From Rhizophagus clarus (lineage: Eukaryota; Glomeromycota; Glomeromycetes; Glomerales; Glomeraceae): a stretch of 64,000 bases of DNA. The stretch covers positions 248,001-312,000 of the forward strand of contig BLAL01000068.1 of assembly GCA_015698045.1 (NCBI GenBank), in the 5' to 3' direction. Shown in pieces: positions 37,301 through 47,159 of this stretch; the first letter of the stretch is position 1; the number at the start of each line of letters is the position of its first letter. The position numbers and the translations under genes are program-made. Under the pieces are notes generated by a model, which saw only the letters and a program-made list of their open reading frames with translations, did not search any database and was not told the DNA's origin.

Positions 37301-37590
37301 TTATTTGAATCTCTTGTATATCCTTCATAATCCCAATCATAAGTTAATGGTCCATTTTTCCATATTGCCGAATACACCGTTATAGAACCGTTTTTACTTG
37401 TTTCTTTAATTTTATCAAACTGACCGAATGGTATCCATTCAAAAATTACATCACTATGACCTTCAATTTTTAATTGCCTTTTTTGAATGAGAGTATCAAT
37501 TCTTTCACAACCGCTAGTCCAATCTGTAAATTTGTTTTTTAGATATTTTGAATATTCTAAATAATCCGCAATATCTTGCTGAAAAGACAT
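18499..37590 (-). CDS. Giant TKL-like kinase gene: 40 tandem N-lobe exons and one C-lobe exon
   Basis: I read 41 exons as one transcript, because every exon length is a multiple of three, every junction is phase 0, and the one start (37590, MSFQQDIADYLEYSKYLKNK) and one kinase end (18499) fit the smaller paralogue at 3811-8225. The sum is 16,179 nt, about 5,392 residues. Each repeat exon opens with beta4/beta5 (KKYS...LYGISQNPDTNDYILV), passes a linker (WTSGNEKIDDFIQ), FEWIPYNQF, a degenerate glycine loop (KETGKNDNITVYSAIW), a variable loop, and EVALKLL...NE. Exon 40 has the only intact loop. The C-lobe has HHD where HRD is usual, N in HPGN, SDMG for DFG, and APE. It could be a kinase with a long scaffold or sensing arm; activity is uncertain given HHD. 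Alternative: several shorter transcripts from internal promoters. No internal start matching the family was seen. Confidence 0.8.
19431..19904 (-). other. Exon 40: zinc-ribbon-like insert and the only intact glycine loop
   Basis: After the hinge block (LYGISRNKNVNDYILVF) comes a cysteine-rich insert, YCAEYGEKYCKNCGRIYDHI then KQRWCKLCQ, with C-x6-C-x2-C and C-x2-C spacing. Then the linker (NEKFDDLIQEMQ), FEWIPYNQF, INEIGKGGFSTVYSAMW and KKVALKCI follow. From memory, ordinary Rhizophagus kinases of this group carry a similar CxxC...CxxC ribbon just before the WTSGN linker. This unit therefore looks like the ancestral N-terminus, and the other repeats lost the ribbon. The lysine and a later acidic residue in FLNE could form the usual salt bridge. 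Confidence 0.75.
19431..23911 (-). repeat. N-lobe exon array, units 31-40
   Basis: Exon limits in transcript order: 23911-23537, 23464-23090, 23017-22622, 22546-22151, 22078-21704, 21629-21258, 21182-20811, 20744-20367, 20274-19975, 19904-19431. Units 36-40 drift away from the consensus: unit 37 has EVVLNF and unit 39 has EVALLC, both losing the lysine. Unit 39 is the shortest (300 nt) and unit 40 the longest (474 nt). Divergence at both ends of the array and sameness in the middle is the pattern left by repeated unequal crossing-over. Confidence 0.85.
23984..30728 (-). repeat. N-lobe exon array, units 16-30
   Basis: Exon limits in transcript order: 30728-30354, 30281-29907, 29835-29440, 29368-28973, 28901-28506, 28435-28040, 27967-27593, 27518-27144, 27068-26691, 26618-26244, 26171-25797, 25724-25350, 25278-24904, 24831-24457, 24379-23984. 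Units 18-20 are almost identical to one another, as are many of units 24-29, so this is the youngest part. Two length classes alternate: 375 nt with a NWTSGNEEIDDFI linker, and 396 nt with a linker like NNSINLANCISGNEKIDDF. Unit 24 has one extra codon before VYSA. Most introns here are 70-75 nt. Confidence 0.85.
30801..37590 (-). repeat. N-lobe exon array, units 1-15
   Basis: Exon limits in transcript order: 37590-37240, 37163-36768, 36695-36297, 36226-35792, 35718-35344, 35271-34876, 34805-34410, 34337-33963, 33892-33518, 33445-33071, 32997-32623, 32547-32173, 32093-31698, 31625-31251, 31175-30801. Unit 1 lacks the beta4/beta5 block because nothing precedes it. Units 1-4 are the most divergent. 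Unit 4 is the longest here (435 nt), with extra residues in the loop after GPLYSKNQMGNY. Most introns are about 70-110 nt and are copied along with the exons. Units 5-8 correspond to units 16-22, unit 11 to unit 23, and unit 9 to unit 26. Confidence 0.85.
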
Positions 37591-37680
37591 TATTTTAATG
37601 CCTGAAAAAAAAAAAGATCTTTCGAATAAAAGTCTATTTATAAAAAAATCATAGTGATCATGTGCGCAATTCAAGCATTA
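37591..37680 (-). promoter_or_regulatory. Core promoter of the giant kinase gene
   Basis: TATAAATA at 37642-37635 and a TGCGCAATT box at about 37663-37671 (plus-strand reading GATCATGTGCGCAATTCA), at 45-52 and 66-83 bases upstream of the ATG. The gene at 3811-8225 has both at nearly equal distances. A TTTTTTCAGG stretch just upstream of the ATG could be mistaken for a splice acceptor, but the paralogue lacks it. Confidence 0.55.
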
Positions 37681-38559
37681 AGTTCGTATAACATATGGTA
37701 TGACATTATGGGTTTAACAAATTATTTTATGCAGGTTTCAATGGTTTCATGTATGACAATATTAAAAATATCATTGATCCAATAAATTCTTTTGTTAGAC
37801 CTTTGGGCAATGTGATATTAAATTAATAGAGTGAACATCCGAAAAACATAACGCTAAATTTTATTATCTATTGTATTATTGATTAAACCACTTAATATGT
37901 TATTTGCTTTTAGAATATACGTTAAATTCTTTTTTTTTCAGATATTGTTTCTCATCAGGAAGAAACCTGTAATAAAATTAAAGCGTTATTGTCATTTTGA
38001 CAATTTTAAATATTGCATATTTATATCATCTACACCGAGCAAACATCGAACATATCGAACACATCGAACACATCGAACGCACGAACAAAACAAATGCAAG
38101 AAATTTTACAGGTGAATACAATAATATATTGCAAAAGGTTTGACATTATTTTATAAAGGAAATTTTATTTTCACTTATATTGCTAGATTTAGTCAACAAT
38201 TCTTGAAAGTGACACCAATCAAAAATAATTATCAACATAATGAGAAATTCAAGGACTAAATGGTCTTTCTTTCTTTATAAAATCGAAAATGTCACGCACC
38301 CATTTACGTTATTAAAATCTGTAATCAAATTCGTACTACTGTATAACAAAATCAGGAAATATTTTGATTATTTCATTAACCGCAGCCGATACAATTTGTG
38401 TGACGTTTCATTTTATGCCGTTAGTACAAATTACAAACACATGATATCGGATAGTACTAAATTTAACAAAAAAAAAAAAGAAAAATTGATATTAAAAGAT
38501 GAATACCATTTTTAAGTTTTATTGAAATGAATTTTATCATTTGTAAAAAAAAAAAAAAA
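37681..38559. other. Intergenic with a short CGAACACAT minisatellite
   Basis: No gene supported. A 9-bp repeat (CGAACACAT and variants, about four copies) at about 38045-38085 gives the RTHRTH-like plus-strand frame, which I do not call a gene. Poly-A runs lie at 38469 and 38547. Confidence 0.5.
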
Positions 38560-41500
38560 AAAAAATACATAAATTTCTACAGTAAATTATTGTTTCTATT
38601 AACTGAATGTTCGAAAAAAAAAAAATTTTTTTTTTTTATATTTTTTTTATATTACAAATATATACAGTATTTTAAAATTTCAAAATTTTAAAATTTTACA
38701 AAAATAAAAATTAGGAGCACGTCTAGATTACAACATAATTCCTCCATATATGGAAGAATTAAAATTTTAATATTTCAGCCAAATGTTTTGGTCAAATGTT
38801 TGGGCAAATTTGGGCAAATTTGGGCAAATTTGGGCGTTTTCTTATCTTTTTCGCCCCATTATTATTTGGATATCAGTAAAAGGTTTAGAACTGGTTCCAC
38901 TACTTTGGTTTCACAATTTGGTTTCACAACTTTGGAACAATGTGTGATATGTTGTGGCGAAATATGATTTGAAAGAAGAAAAAAAAACTCCAGGTCTTTG
39001 ACGAAATTACATGGCACAGAAAGTTTCAACGAAAAATATTTTTTTTTTGTTATTTTTATTTTTAAATAAAAAAACTATACATTTTTTATTAAAGAAAAAA
39101 GAAAAAGAAAATAAAACTATGTACAAATTTTTTTTTTTTTTATGAATTTTGTTTTGTAGTGTGAATTCATGATTTTTGATGATTTTTGAATAAATGAGAA
39201 AACTAATAAAAAAAAAAATTTGTAAAAATCTAAGTTGACGACGGTAGGAACGTTATGAGAAGAGCGTGAAATTTCCCCTAATTAATTTCTTTTTTTTTTT
39301 TTTTTTTTCCTTGCGATTTGATTAATAATATGGGATAAAATATATGGGGGATAAAATATATAAAATAAAATATAAAAAAAATTTTTAAAAATATTAAAAA
39401 ATTAATGTTTCATGGATTATTAAATTAGAAATTAGTTAGAATTTTATAAACTTATATTATATTAAAACCTTATTTGTTTTTTTAAACCATAATTTAGTTT
39501 TCTTTCCAATAATAAAGGAAAGGGAAAACTTGAAAAATATTAAATAGAAAGACGAGGAAAAAAAAAAATGGAAAAAATTAAGGGAAATCAGGGAAAGCTC
39601 AGGGGAAACCCAGGGGAAACCCGGGGGAAACCAAAGGAAAACCACGGAAATTTAAGGAAAAAAGGGTAAAAAAATGCATTACATTTCCACCGCCAATATA
39701 ATTTTTCTTTATTAGTTTCTCTCTCTAAAAGGGTAATTCTAATTATTTAAATTCGGAGTCGGAAAAATAATCCATAGAATCTCTCATATCGGCAGCAGAT
39801 TTATCATCCAAGAAATTTTTTCCAACGATTATGTCTCTCGTAATCATAACGTTATGACGTGACCGTTCAAAAGTGACTTTAATTTGAATTTGATTTCTGA
39901 TCGACATGTACTTTGTTTTACCGGTAGGAGGAACATTTGAAGGAATCCTTATCAAAGTATTTGCTTCAAATGTTGTATTAGTACCTACGGGAGTCATTAA
40001 AACATCATTACCAGTTATTATATGTTTTGAGTGAAGTCTTTGACGTTCTTCAGGTCGACCGTCCACAAAATATTGAACAAGGGTTTTTAAACATGTACTG
40101 ATTTTACGTACACGTAAATCAGGTTTCTGAGACGTTAATTTTAATTTTATCAAAGCTTCACTATTTACATCAAAAAATGTTTGAGGTAAAACAGCCTGCC
40201 AAGATATAGGAATTTTACGATGTCTTGCGTGAGATTTTATTACTAGTTGTCTCATTTCTTGATCAGTAGGAATAGACCACCTAGATAACGGAACTAAAAC
40301 TTCAATTGAATTTTTCTTCCTTTTTGGTTTACGATTAATAGTCGCTCTAAGAGTGTATTGTACTTTTCCGAATTGTGTATGAAATGAGCCAATAGCATCT
40401 TCAGGAATTTCAAATTCAAAAGGTAAATCTAAATCAGTTACTAATTCATGACCTATTTCAGTTGAAGATTGCCATAAATACATGGATTTATTTACAATGA
40501 TTTTTTCCGCGCGAATTTTTTTTAGATCGACCCACTCAACAGTTTCCCTTCCAATGAAATTTAATGTGATGTTTTTAGCAGCAACCGCATGTGGAAATCT
40601 TATATGAAGAGTACCAGATATCGTCGTTACTCCTATTCCTAAATATCCTTTTTGAAATGATGTATTTTCTGGATGATAAGAGAAAAACATTCTAGAATCT
40701 GATTTAAGGTAATCTGATGGTAAAGGTGTTGAAGCCGCAAATGCCGCCATTATCGCCGCCATGATTATTTATTTTATTCTATAGGGAAAAGGAATAAAGG
40801 AATTTCTTTTTTCTAGAGTTGAAAATTATTTTTGTCGTTATCCAATTTATTTATAATTTTTTTTTATATATAACGGAGATAATAAACGGGGGAATATTTT
40901 TTCAACTTGGAAAACAAGAAATGAGATTTTTTATATAAGAAAAATTTTCATTATGACGCAAAAATGATGTAACAAAAAAATTTTTTTAAAGAGGATATTA
41001 TTTCGACGATCAACGAATGTTGTTTTTGTAACAAACGTTATAATGCACGGATAATTTTGTCATTTCTTTTTTTTTTTTTAATTTATTGTATTCTTTTCAA
41101 TAATATAAAAAAAGAAAGTATTTTTTAAAAAACGAAAGAATTTCCTTTACGTACATTATGTCAAATATGTACCACACTTATTATATGACACCATCCTTAA
41201 TAAAGTTAAAAAGGAATTTTATAATATCCGGTATATCAGTAATTCCTCGATAGTTAATAATTCCATGATCAAAATCATAGAATTTGTAAAAGACAATCAC
41301 CTTATTTGTCTTTTTTCGTAAATTTTTTGTCGGGGATAATTTTTTCTGCGATTTTTTTACAATACCATTCCAATAAAATCCAAAAAAATGCTAAAATTTT
41401 TATTTTAAAGCTCGATTTAAAATAGCGTGTGTGATTTATGAATCGACAAATCGTCATTTACACCCGGTGTTTAACCTTATTTAAGAAACGAATTATGTAA

Positions 41501-41708
41501 TTTTTTCTTTCCAAATAACAATGATTTTTAGTTAGTTAAAAAAAACGATCATTTCCGGGTAGAGAAATTTTAACTAATGGAAAGAAAAATTTAAAGTGGG
41601 AGAGAAAATATTTACTTATTTACTTATTTTATGACGTACAAATTTGAGAACAAATATTAATGTAAAAAAAATATATGCGCCCTAAATATAAATTACGGAG
41701 CTATGACT
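38560..41708 (-). repeat. Segmental duplication around an arrestin-like gene, copy 2 (holds the intact gene)
   Basis: Matches 10486-13332 through downstream, coding and upstream parts. It differs by small insertions and deletions in homopolymers and by a local expansion of a 10-bp unit at about 38800-38835 (TGGGCAAATT, three and a half copies against one in copy 1). The match ends on the upstream side at TTACGGAGCTAT, where copy 1 meets the Harbinger element. Confidence 0.8.
39743..40762 (-). CDS. Arrestin-like (alpha-arrestin N-domain) protein, intact copy
   Basis: A single uninterrupted frame of 339 residues. It starts MAAIMAAFAASTPLPSDYL and ends YFSDSEFK. Arrestin-fold features: GTLHIRFPHAVAAKNITLNF (early strands) followed by a W (VEWVDLKK), LPFEFEIPEDAIGSF, GKVQYTLRATINR (the usual Y-x-L/V-x-A strand), then a second half with IPISWQAVLPQTFF and LKLTSQKPDLRVRKISTCL, and a region with RIPSNVPPTGKTKYM. 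Fungal alpha-arrestins link cargo such as transporters to ubiquitin ligases. This one is short, and I see no PPxY ligase-binding motif. Two broken copies (11555-12537 and 47296-48040) show the family is multiplying by segmental duplication. No intron is needed. Confidence 0.8.
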   Translation of the reverse strand: MAAIMAAFAASTPLPSDYLKSDSRMFFSYHPENTSFQKGYLGIGVTTISGTLHIRFPHAVAAKNITLNFIGRETVEWVDLKKIRAEKIIVNKSMYLWQSSTEIGHELVTDLDLPFEFEIPEDAIGSFHTQFGKVQYTLRATINRKPKRKKNSIEVLVPLSRWSIPTDQEMRQLVIKSHARHRKIPISWQAVLPQTFFDVNSEALIKLKLTSQKPDLRVRKISTCLKTLVQYFVDGRPEERQRLHSKHIITGNDVLMTPVGTNTTFEANTLIRIPSNVPPTGKTKYMSIRNQIQIKVTFERSRHNVMITRDIIVGKNFLDDKSAADMRDSMDYFSDSEFK

Positions 41709-44490
41709 ACTTATTCTTTTCTATTGTATAACCTGCATATTTTTGCAACATAATATACATATCACTACATGTCACTACATATCACTACATATCATGCATA
41801 TCATATATATGTATAGATCTAAATGAATCTCTCTTACACAAATTTTAATTATATCATAAGGAGGGGATATCGTTACGTTATGTTGTGTAAGGGAATTTGT
41901 CTCATTCATTTCATTCATTTTTTACTGTATTTTTTTTTCGAAGAGAAAAAAAAAAAATCTATTTTTTTGTGCACAAATGTACAAATTACATCATTCTCCT
42001 TTACTAATCTAAATTTATCTTAATAAACATAATGGAAAAAGGGTTCATTAAGAAAAAAAATATCAGATATGATTCGGAGGAGATTTATTATTTTTTTTTT
42101 TTTGAATATCAAAAATGATAAGGAAAGGAAAGGATTTTCAAAAATTAAAAATTGGCGTTCCCCAGGATACTCTTTGTTTTTTTGAGATGTATCGTATCTT
42201 GTATACAACAGATAAAGCAAAAATTTGATTGCGACATCTCCGAACAGCGTTTTCTAAATAAAAAAAATTGTCTATTAATATAAATATGCAGAATAATATT
42301 TCCGATGTTTTAAACGGTATTTTCTAATAGCTGCACTATAAACTGAATTTGATTTTGCGCTAAAAAAAATTTTATGATAACTTTTTTTTTTCTCATTTAG
42401 AATTTCTAAAGATGGAAAAAATTGGTGTGGGAGCAGCACTTTAAACGCTTTAAACTTTTAGGAGAAAAGTTTTTTTGGGATATTTCGTGATCCTGAATCA
42501 AATGACCCAGAGGCGAAAGCTTTATGGGGCAAATGATTCAATTCCAAGAATTAGTCCAATCAAATAATTAAACACTTTCGAATTAGTAACTTGCAAAGAA
42601 ACTATAAACGCGAAAAAAATACGTATGAAATTATTCCCAAATTGGGATAATATTGCATTTGCCGCCCTTCAAAAATCCGGAACGGGTTCCTGTCTCTTTC
42701 ATGCTTTTAATGCATAAAAAAAAATGTTTCCCCCAGATTCCCGCGTTCATAAAATAAGAATAAATGACCTTACTATAGAGAGATAAACTATAATTTTAAT
42801 ATCACGTGAGATCAAGGAGTGAGTTATAAATGAAGCTTTACAATTAGGCGCAACGCATTAATATTTGTTGTGATATGATGCAATTTTTCTTTAAAACAGA
42901 GATAATAGAAAAAAAGATATGTTCAAAAGTTATCTTAGAACTAACCCTAACAGACCGTTGATTTGAATTCATTCTTGTAATCTGATGATTTTTTTTTTAG
43001 GCATGTGATCAATAAATATATGATATAATTAGATAAACTATCTTAGCCAAAATTAGTTAAAATTATTTTTAAACTTATTTTAGAATGTATTTTATCCCCA
43101 ATTATTTTTTATTGCTTATGTTTTTATGACAAACACTTTACCGATTAAAAATTATATGGTAAATTACAGAATTACCGATTTATTTTGGAATAATTGTTAT
43201 TTATAGTTAATATTAAAATGTCAAAATTTTTTTTTTTTTTTCGACAACTTTGTGTGGCGTTCCTAACGATTTTTACGCACTACGTTTGATTTATTTTAAA
43301 CTTTACTATTAATCGTAATAAAGTAAAGTTTCGTCCTAAAAAATACTTAAAAAAAAGCGACGATGTTTAATTCCAGTTAGAATTTCCATTTCAGCCGAAA
43401 AAAAAATCCCAAAATATTACATCTAAAGAAAATAATCTAACTAAATTATCGAGTAACGGGTACGGGTATCCGACCCCATTCAATACCTAAATTTTTAAAA
43501 TTTGAAAATGTCTTCTCGAATAAAAATGTCAATGTCCCAGCAAAAAATTGTTGACCGGGGTTTCTCATCATAATTAATAAACAATCACAAAAAAAAGAAA
43601 TTGTGCAAAAATTCAAATTAGTTTGGCGTTTTATAAATTTCCGATAAAATAATGTAAGTAAATAAATAATAAATACTGTAAATAGTCGTATCGGGTAATA
43701 ATCTAGGAATTTATCGGTATCTGATTGTCCTTTACCAATCAGACTTCATGAGGCTTATCAAAATTGGCATAACAAACAATGCCTTATTTTCTCGTGATTC
43801 AGCTCATGTAAAAAGATTCAAAAGTAAAGAGGGAATTTTTAGCAGAGTTCTGACGACGAATATTTAGTAAAACCGGAGGCTTATACATCATCAAATCATT
43901 TATAAAGCTAGTGGGAATCACTGAAATCAGTGAAATAATCAACACCCATGATTTTTTATTCCACGATTTAAATATGTCATCCTAATTAATCATTGATTAC
44001 CATCATCCCCACATTGTGCTACAGAAGTTAACCTTTTAATATATTCATGAATCGTATTTTAACTTAAACTTTTCTTCTCGCATACATTTGTTTTTTTGCT
44101 TATAAAATTTCGACGTTTTATTAATAAACTTTTCATATATTCTATCAATAACAAATTAAAAAAGTATAGAGCAAAACTTAAAAACATAGCCATATGACTT
44201 CCATATGTTTGTAACGACGAAACAAAGTAATTTTCAAATTATTTCATGTTTAACATGAGTATTATGACGCGTCTTACACTGTTCGTTTTTTCTATACAAT
44301 TATGTAAGCGACACATATAAAATTTTTTAAACCAAAGGAGTTAAAATAATTTTAAAATAACAATAATTTAAAAGATTGTCATACGAGTAAATATATTATA
44401 CAAGTTCAGAAATTACAAGTAAATTATACAACTTTACTTATTTATTCTAATAAATTATATTTCAAAAGATTTGACCGTAATCATGTTACA
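41709..44490. other. Intergenic; 10-bp minisatellite and low-complexity DNA
   Basis: A 10-bp repeat (ATATCACTAC, about four copies) lies at 41756-41798. The rest is AT-rich with long A and T runs. 42420-42720 has a less biased base composition and fragments that translate with many stops, perhaps an old gene or transposon relic, but I could not identify it. No supported gene. Confidence 0.4.
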
Positions 44491-44492
44491 AT

Positions 44493-45402
44493 ATGGACAC
44501 GACTAAGGCGAAACATCTGTCGTCGTTTAACGTATTTGTTAAAGCGATGAAAGACCAGGTAAATTTTTAATTATTCAGTTTATTTAACTAATATATACAG
44601 TATATATTCATAGTTTCTAATTCTCTTAATCTTGAGGATGTAACAAGCTGGTGGGCGTATCACAATAGCAAAATTAAAACGATTAGATTATAATCCAACG
44701 ACTTAAATGGTATCGAGAGAAATTAATGATTATAGAACAAAGAATCATCAATAAAAAAAAATTTTTTTGTCTTTTTTCAGGTATCATTTTATATTTTAAT
44801 TTATGGAGTAAATTACCGCAATAAATTATTAAAATCAAGTTATTCCTTAGAATCTTTCCAAGCTGTTCGAGGTGAATCAAGGAATTGTCAATGCTGATGG
44901 CGAAGATGACGTTAAGAGTTACAAAAAAAAAAACATTAAGATGGTACGTTAAATAATCTTTCAGTAAAAATATTCTTTGATTAATATCTTTATTAACACG
45001 TTGGGTTATAGGAAATTCTGGATTTGTGAAAAAGAAGTAATCTGATTTTATCAATTTTTAGTTAATCATCTAAAATTATATTGAATATTAATCCAACTGA
45101 GATGGTACAGTATCATTGTAATTTCTAATTTAAAATGTGATGATTGAAATTTGTAAACTTATTAAAAATTTCATTTACTATTTATTAAGTGGAATACGAT
45201 CAAGCCTTTGTAGTTCATAATATCGACAATTACAAACAGATTTTGTCGTCGGCGAATTGTTATCACAGTCTGATCGATATTCGATACGATATACGTGTAT
45301 AGTGATGATTCTCCACCATATGAGATTATTAGATTTAACAATATTTTTAACGAATTCACTTGGATCCTGACATATCGTCAGATGCGATACTAAATTTAGG
45401 TA
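44493..45402 (+). pseudogene. Possible relic of an unrecognised spliced gene
   Basis: An ATG at 44493 opens MDTTKAKHLSSFNVFVKAM and ends at a good donor (GACCAG|GTAAAT). Further on, 44857-44930 gives EVNQGIVNADGEDDVKSY in one frame. 45186-45290 gives AFVVHNIDNYKQILSSANCY, continuing after a frame change into SDDSPPYEIIRFNNIFNEF up to a stop near 45402. The reading between these parts is not continuous and the splice joins are unclear. The less biased composition suggests former coding DNA. I do not recognise the family. Confidence 0.3.
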
Positions 45403-45663
45403 TTTAGGTATTTATTTTTCCTTTTTTTTTTTTTTATTATTATTGATATTTGTTGTACATTTTTTAATAATTTTTTTTTTTTTAATAGTAGAAAGATATG
45501 ATATTTTTTAATGAAGAATTTTTGTTCGGAAGGACTAAATATAGACTACATTTCTCTGCCCGCCACGTGATCGTTAGCCACAGATTTTCATTTCTATTAG
45601 TTGTGTTACTTTTTAAGGGCGAACTTCATGTCGATTAATTCTGGTTAATAAGCTAATAACACC

Positions 45664-45993
45664 TTATTGGTACTCATCTATGAAGAAACATTTGACGAAG
45701 CAATGGTAGCTGAGTTGCTCTCCATATCTTGGGTTACAGCAATATCTTTTGGCCAAAAGTAAACCTTTTATATCACAAAACTCCATCAATTTCCGAATAT
45801 TGGGTATTTGGAAAATAGACAACAACAAGTATTGTACGCGGGCATTGTCTCTGCGATTTTTAACGAAGGTGAGACGTCTGAAAATTTGTGTTTGCGAGTG
45901 TGTCCGCGGACAATATTGACTATAATCTAGAGACGGATTCAATTGGTTTTTGATGGTCCATGGAAACGCAAAATTGGAACTAGTGTTTCCCAT
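45664..45993 (-). CDS. Unrecognised small protein frame (109 codons)
   Basis: Frame from MGNTSSNFAFPWTIKNQ to a stop at 45664, with six cysteines and a C-terminal aromatic/cysteine-rich part (YCCNPRYGEQLSYHCFVKCF). Its 5' end (45940-45993) belongs to a unit that was duplicated into a tandem array at 46275-46660, so the start has been copied without the body. No domain recognised. It could be a true small gene, an exon of a larger one, or chance. Confidence 0.35.
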   Translation of the reverse strand: MGNTSSNFAFPWTIKNQLNPSLDYSQYCPRTHSQTQIFRRLTFVKNRRDNARVQYLLLSIFQIPNIRKLMEFCDIKGLLLAKRYCCNPRYGEQLSYHCFVKCFFIDEYQ

Positions 45994-46800
45994 GAGGAGA
46001 GAAGGTCGGGATGAGCATCTTTACAATGTACTTTGATGTAATTTAATTTCTATTCATCTACTTGAGTATACCTCACATTGAAAGTTTATCAGTAAGAAAA
46101 AAATGGGATCAGTTGATAAAAAACCATTATAGTTGAAACTTTAGTGTATCACAACATGTAGTGCACGGTGCAATTCATTTTCAAGTCAAAAAAAAAAAGT
46201 TTTAATTAATCACTCACCACAGACATCTTAAATTTAAGAGAGCAAAACCTAGAGATAAATTCCATTGGTATTAAAACGATTCATGGAAACGCAAAACAGA
46301 AATTCGCATTTTCCAAAAAGTAATAAGGAAGAAAAAAGATCAGGATGAGCGTAGAGGCGAATTGAGTTGGTTTTTAAATAATTCATGGAAACACAAAACA
46401 GAAATTCGCGTTTATCCAAAAAGCAATAAGGAAGAAAAAGATCTTGATGAGCGTAAAGACGAATTCATTCGGTTTTTAAACAATTCATAGAAACACAAAA
46501 ACGGAAATTCGAGCTTCTCCAAAAAGCAATAAGGAAGAAAAAAGATCTTGATGGACGTAGAGACGAGTTCAGTTGGTTTTTAGATGATTTGTGAAAACAC
46601 AAAACAGAAATTCGTATTTTTCCGAGAAGCGATAAGAAAAAAGATCGGGGCTAGCGTTTTTACAATGAGTATTTGATTAATTAATTTAGTTATAATAAAA
46701 TTTTTATTCTTATTATCATTATTGATCTCATAGTTACTTGAGTTCACATTGGAAGTTTATTAGCTAGTAAAAAAAGTGGGATGAGTTAATTAAAAGCTAA
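45930..46800. repeat. Tandem array of about 103-bp units plus duplicated flank
   Basis: Units share TTCATGGAAACACAAAACAG, then GAAATTCG, CCAAAAAGCAATAAGGAAG, AAAGATC, GATGAGCGTA and AGACGAATTCA. They begin near 46281, 46382, 46485 and 46589, a period of 101-104 bp, with a founder-like unit near 45957. The DNA after the founder (46005-46140: TTTACAATG, TTGAAAGTTTATCAG, TGGGAT.AGTTGAT) recurs after the last unit (46645-46800). The whole block was therefore duplicated and the inner unit then amplified. Confidence 0.7.
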
Positions 46801-47159
46801 AACCTTGGAGAATTTGGCAAATTTCAAAGTTGATGGTAGATCTTCTTGTAAATTACAATTTTCTTTCCACGATAGTACGTAAAATTCGAGTTATGAACTC
46901 TACTGTGCGTAGATCACTAAGGGCGTCTGATAATTGGGTGTCTTGTAACGAAAAGATACTTGAGCTGATATCGTCAATTTTTTGAGACAACATTTTTGCA
47001 CAATAGTTTTAATGTAAACTTCAAAATCTTATAATTTCAATCCAAAAACAATTTAAAAATCAATGACTTGCATTGGCAATATGCATGACAGGAAGTTAAG
47101 ATTTATGTTACTTAGATAGCGTTTAATTCAATTATATATGTATGGATCGCTGCGCAAAC
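46801..47159. other. Intergenic, nothing recognised
   Basis: AT-rich DNA between the tandem array and the third arrestin segment. No frame or repeat recognised. Confidence 0.4.

Noticed and set aside
19431-37590. About forty separate small genes of 100-140 codons, many starting MYGISQNP
   Set aside because: The apparent starts are internal (TTG or ATG within the YGIS block), the upstream part of each exon is open back to a TAG acceptor, and each frame runs into a conserved GTA donor. They are exons of one gene.
37879-38115. Plus-strand frame with RTHRTH repeats
   Set aside because: Created by a 9-bp minisatellite; no start or splice support.
44683-45054. 123-codon minus-strand frame with hydrophobic stretches
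   Set aside because: Low-complexity AT-rich translation overlapping plus-strand pieces with better coding character; no supporting signals.
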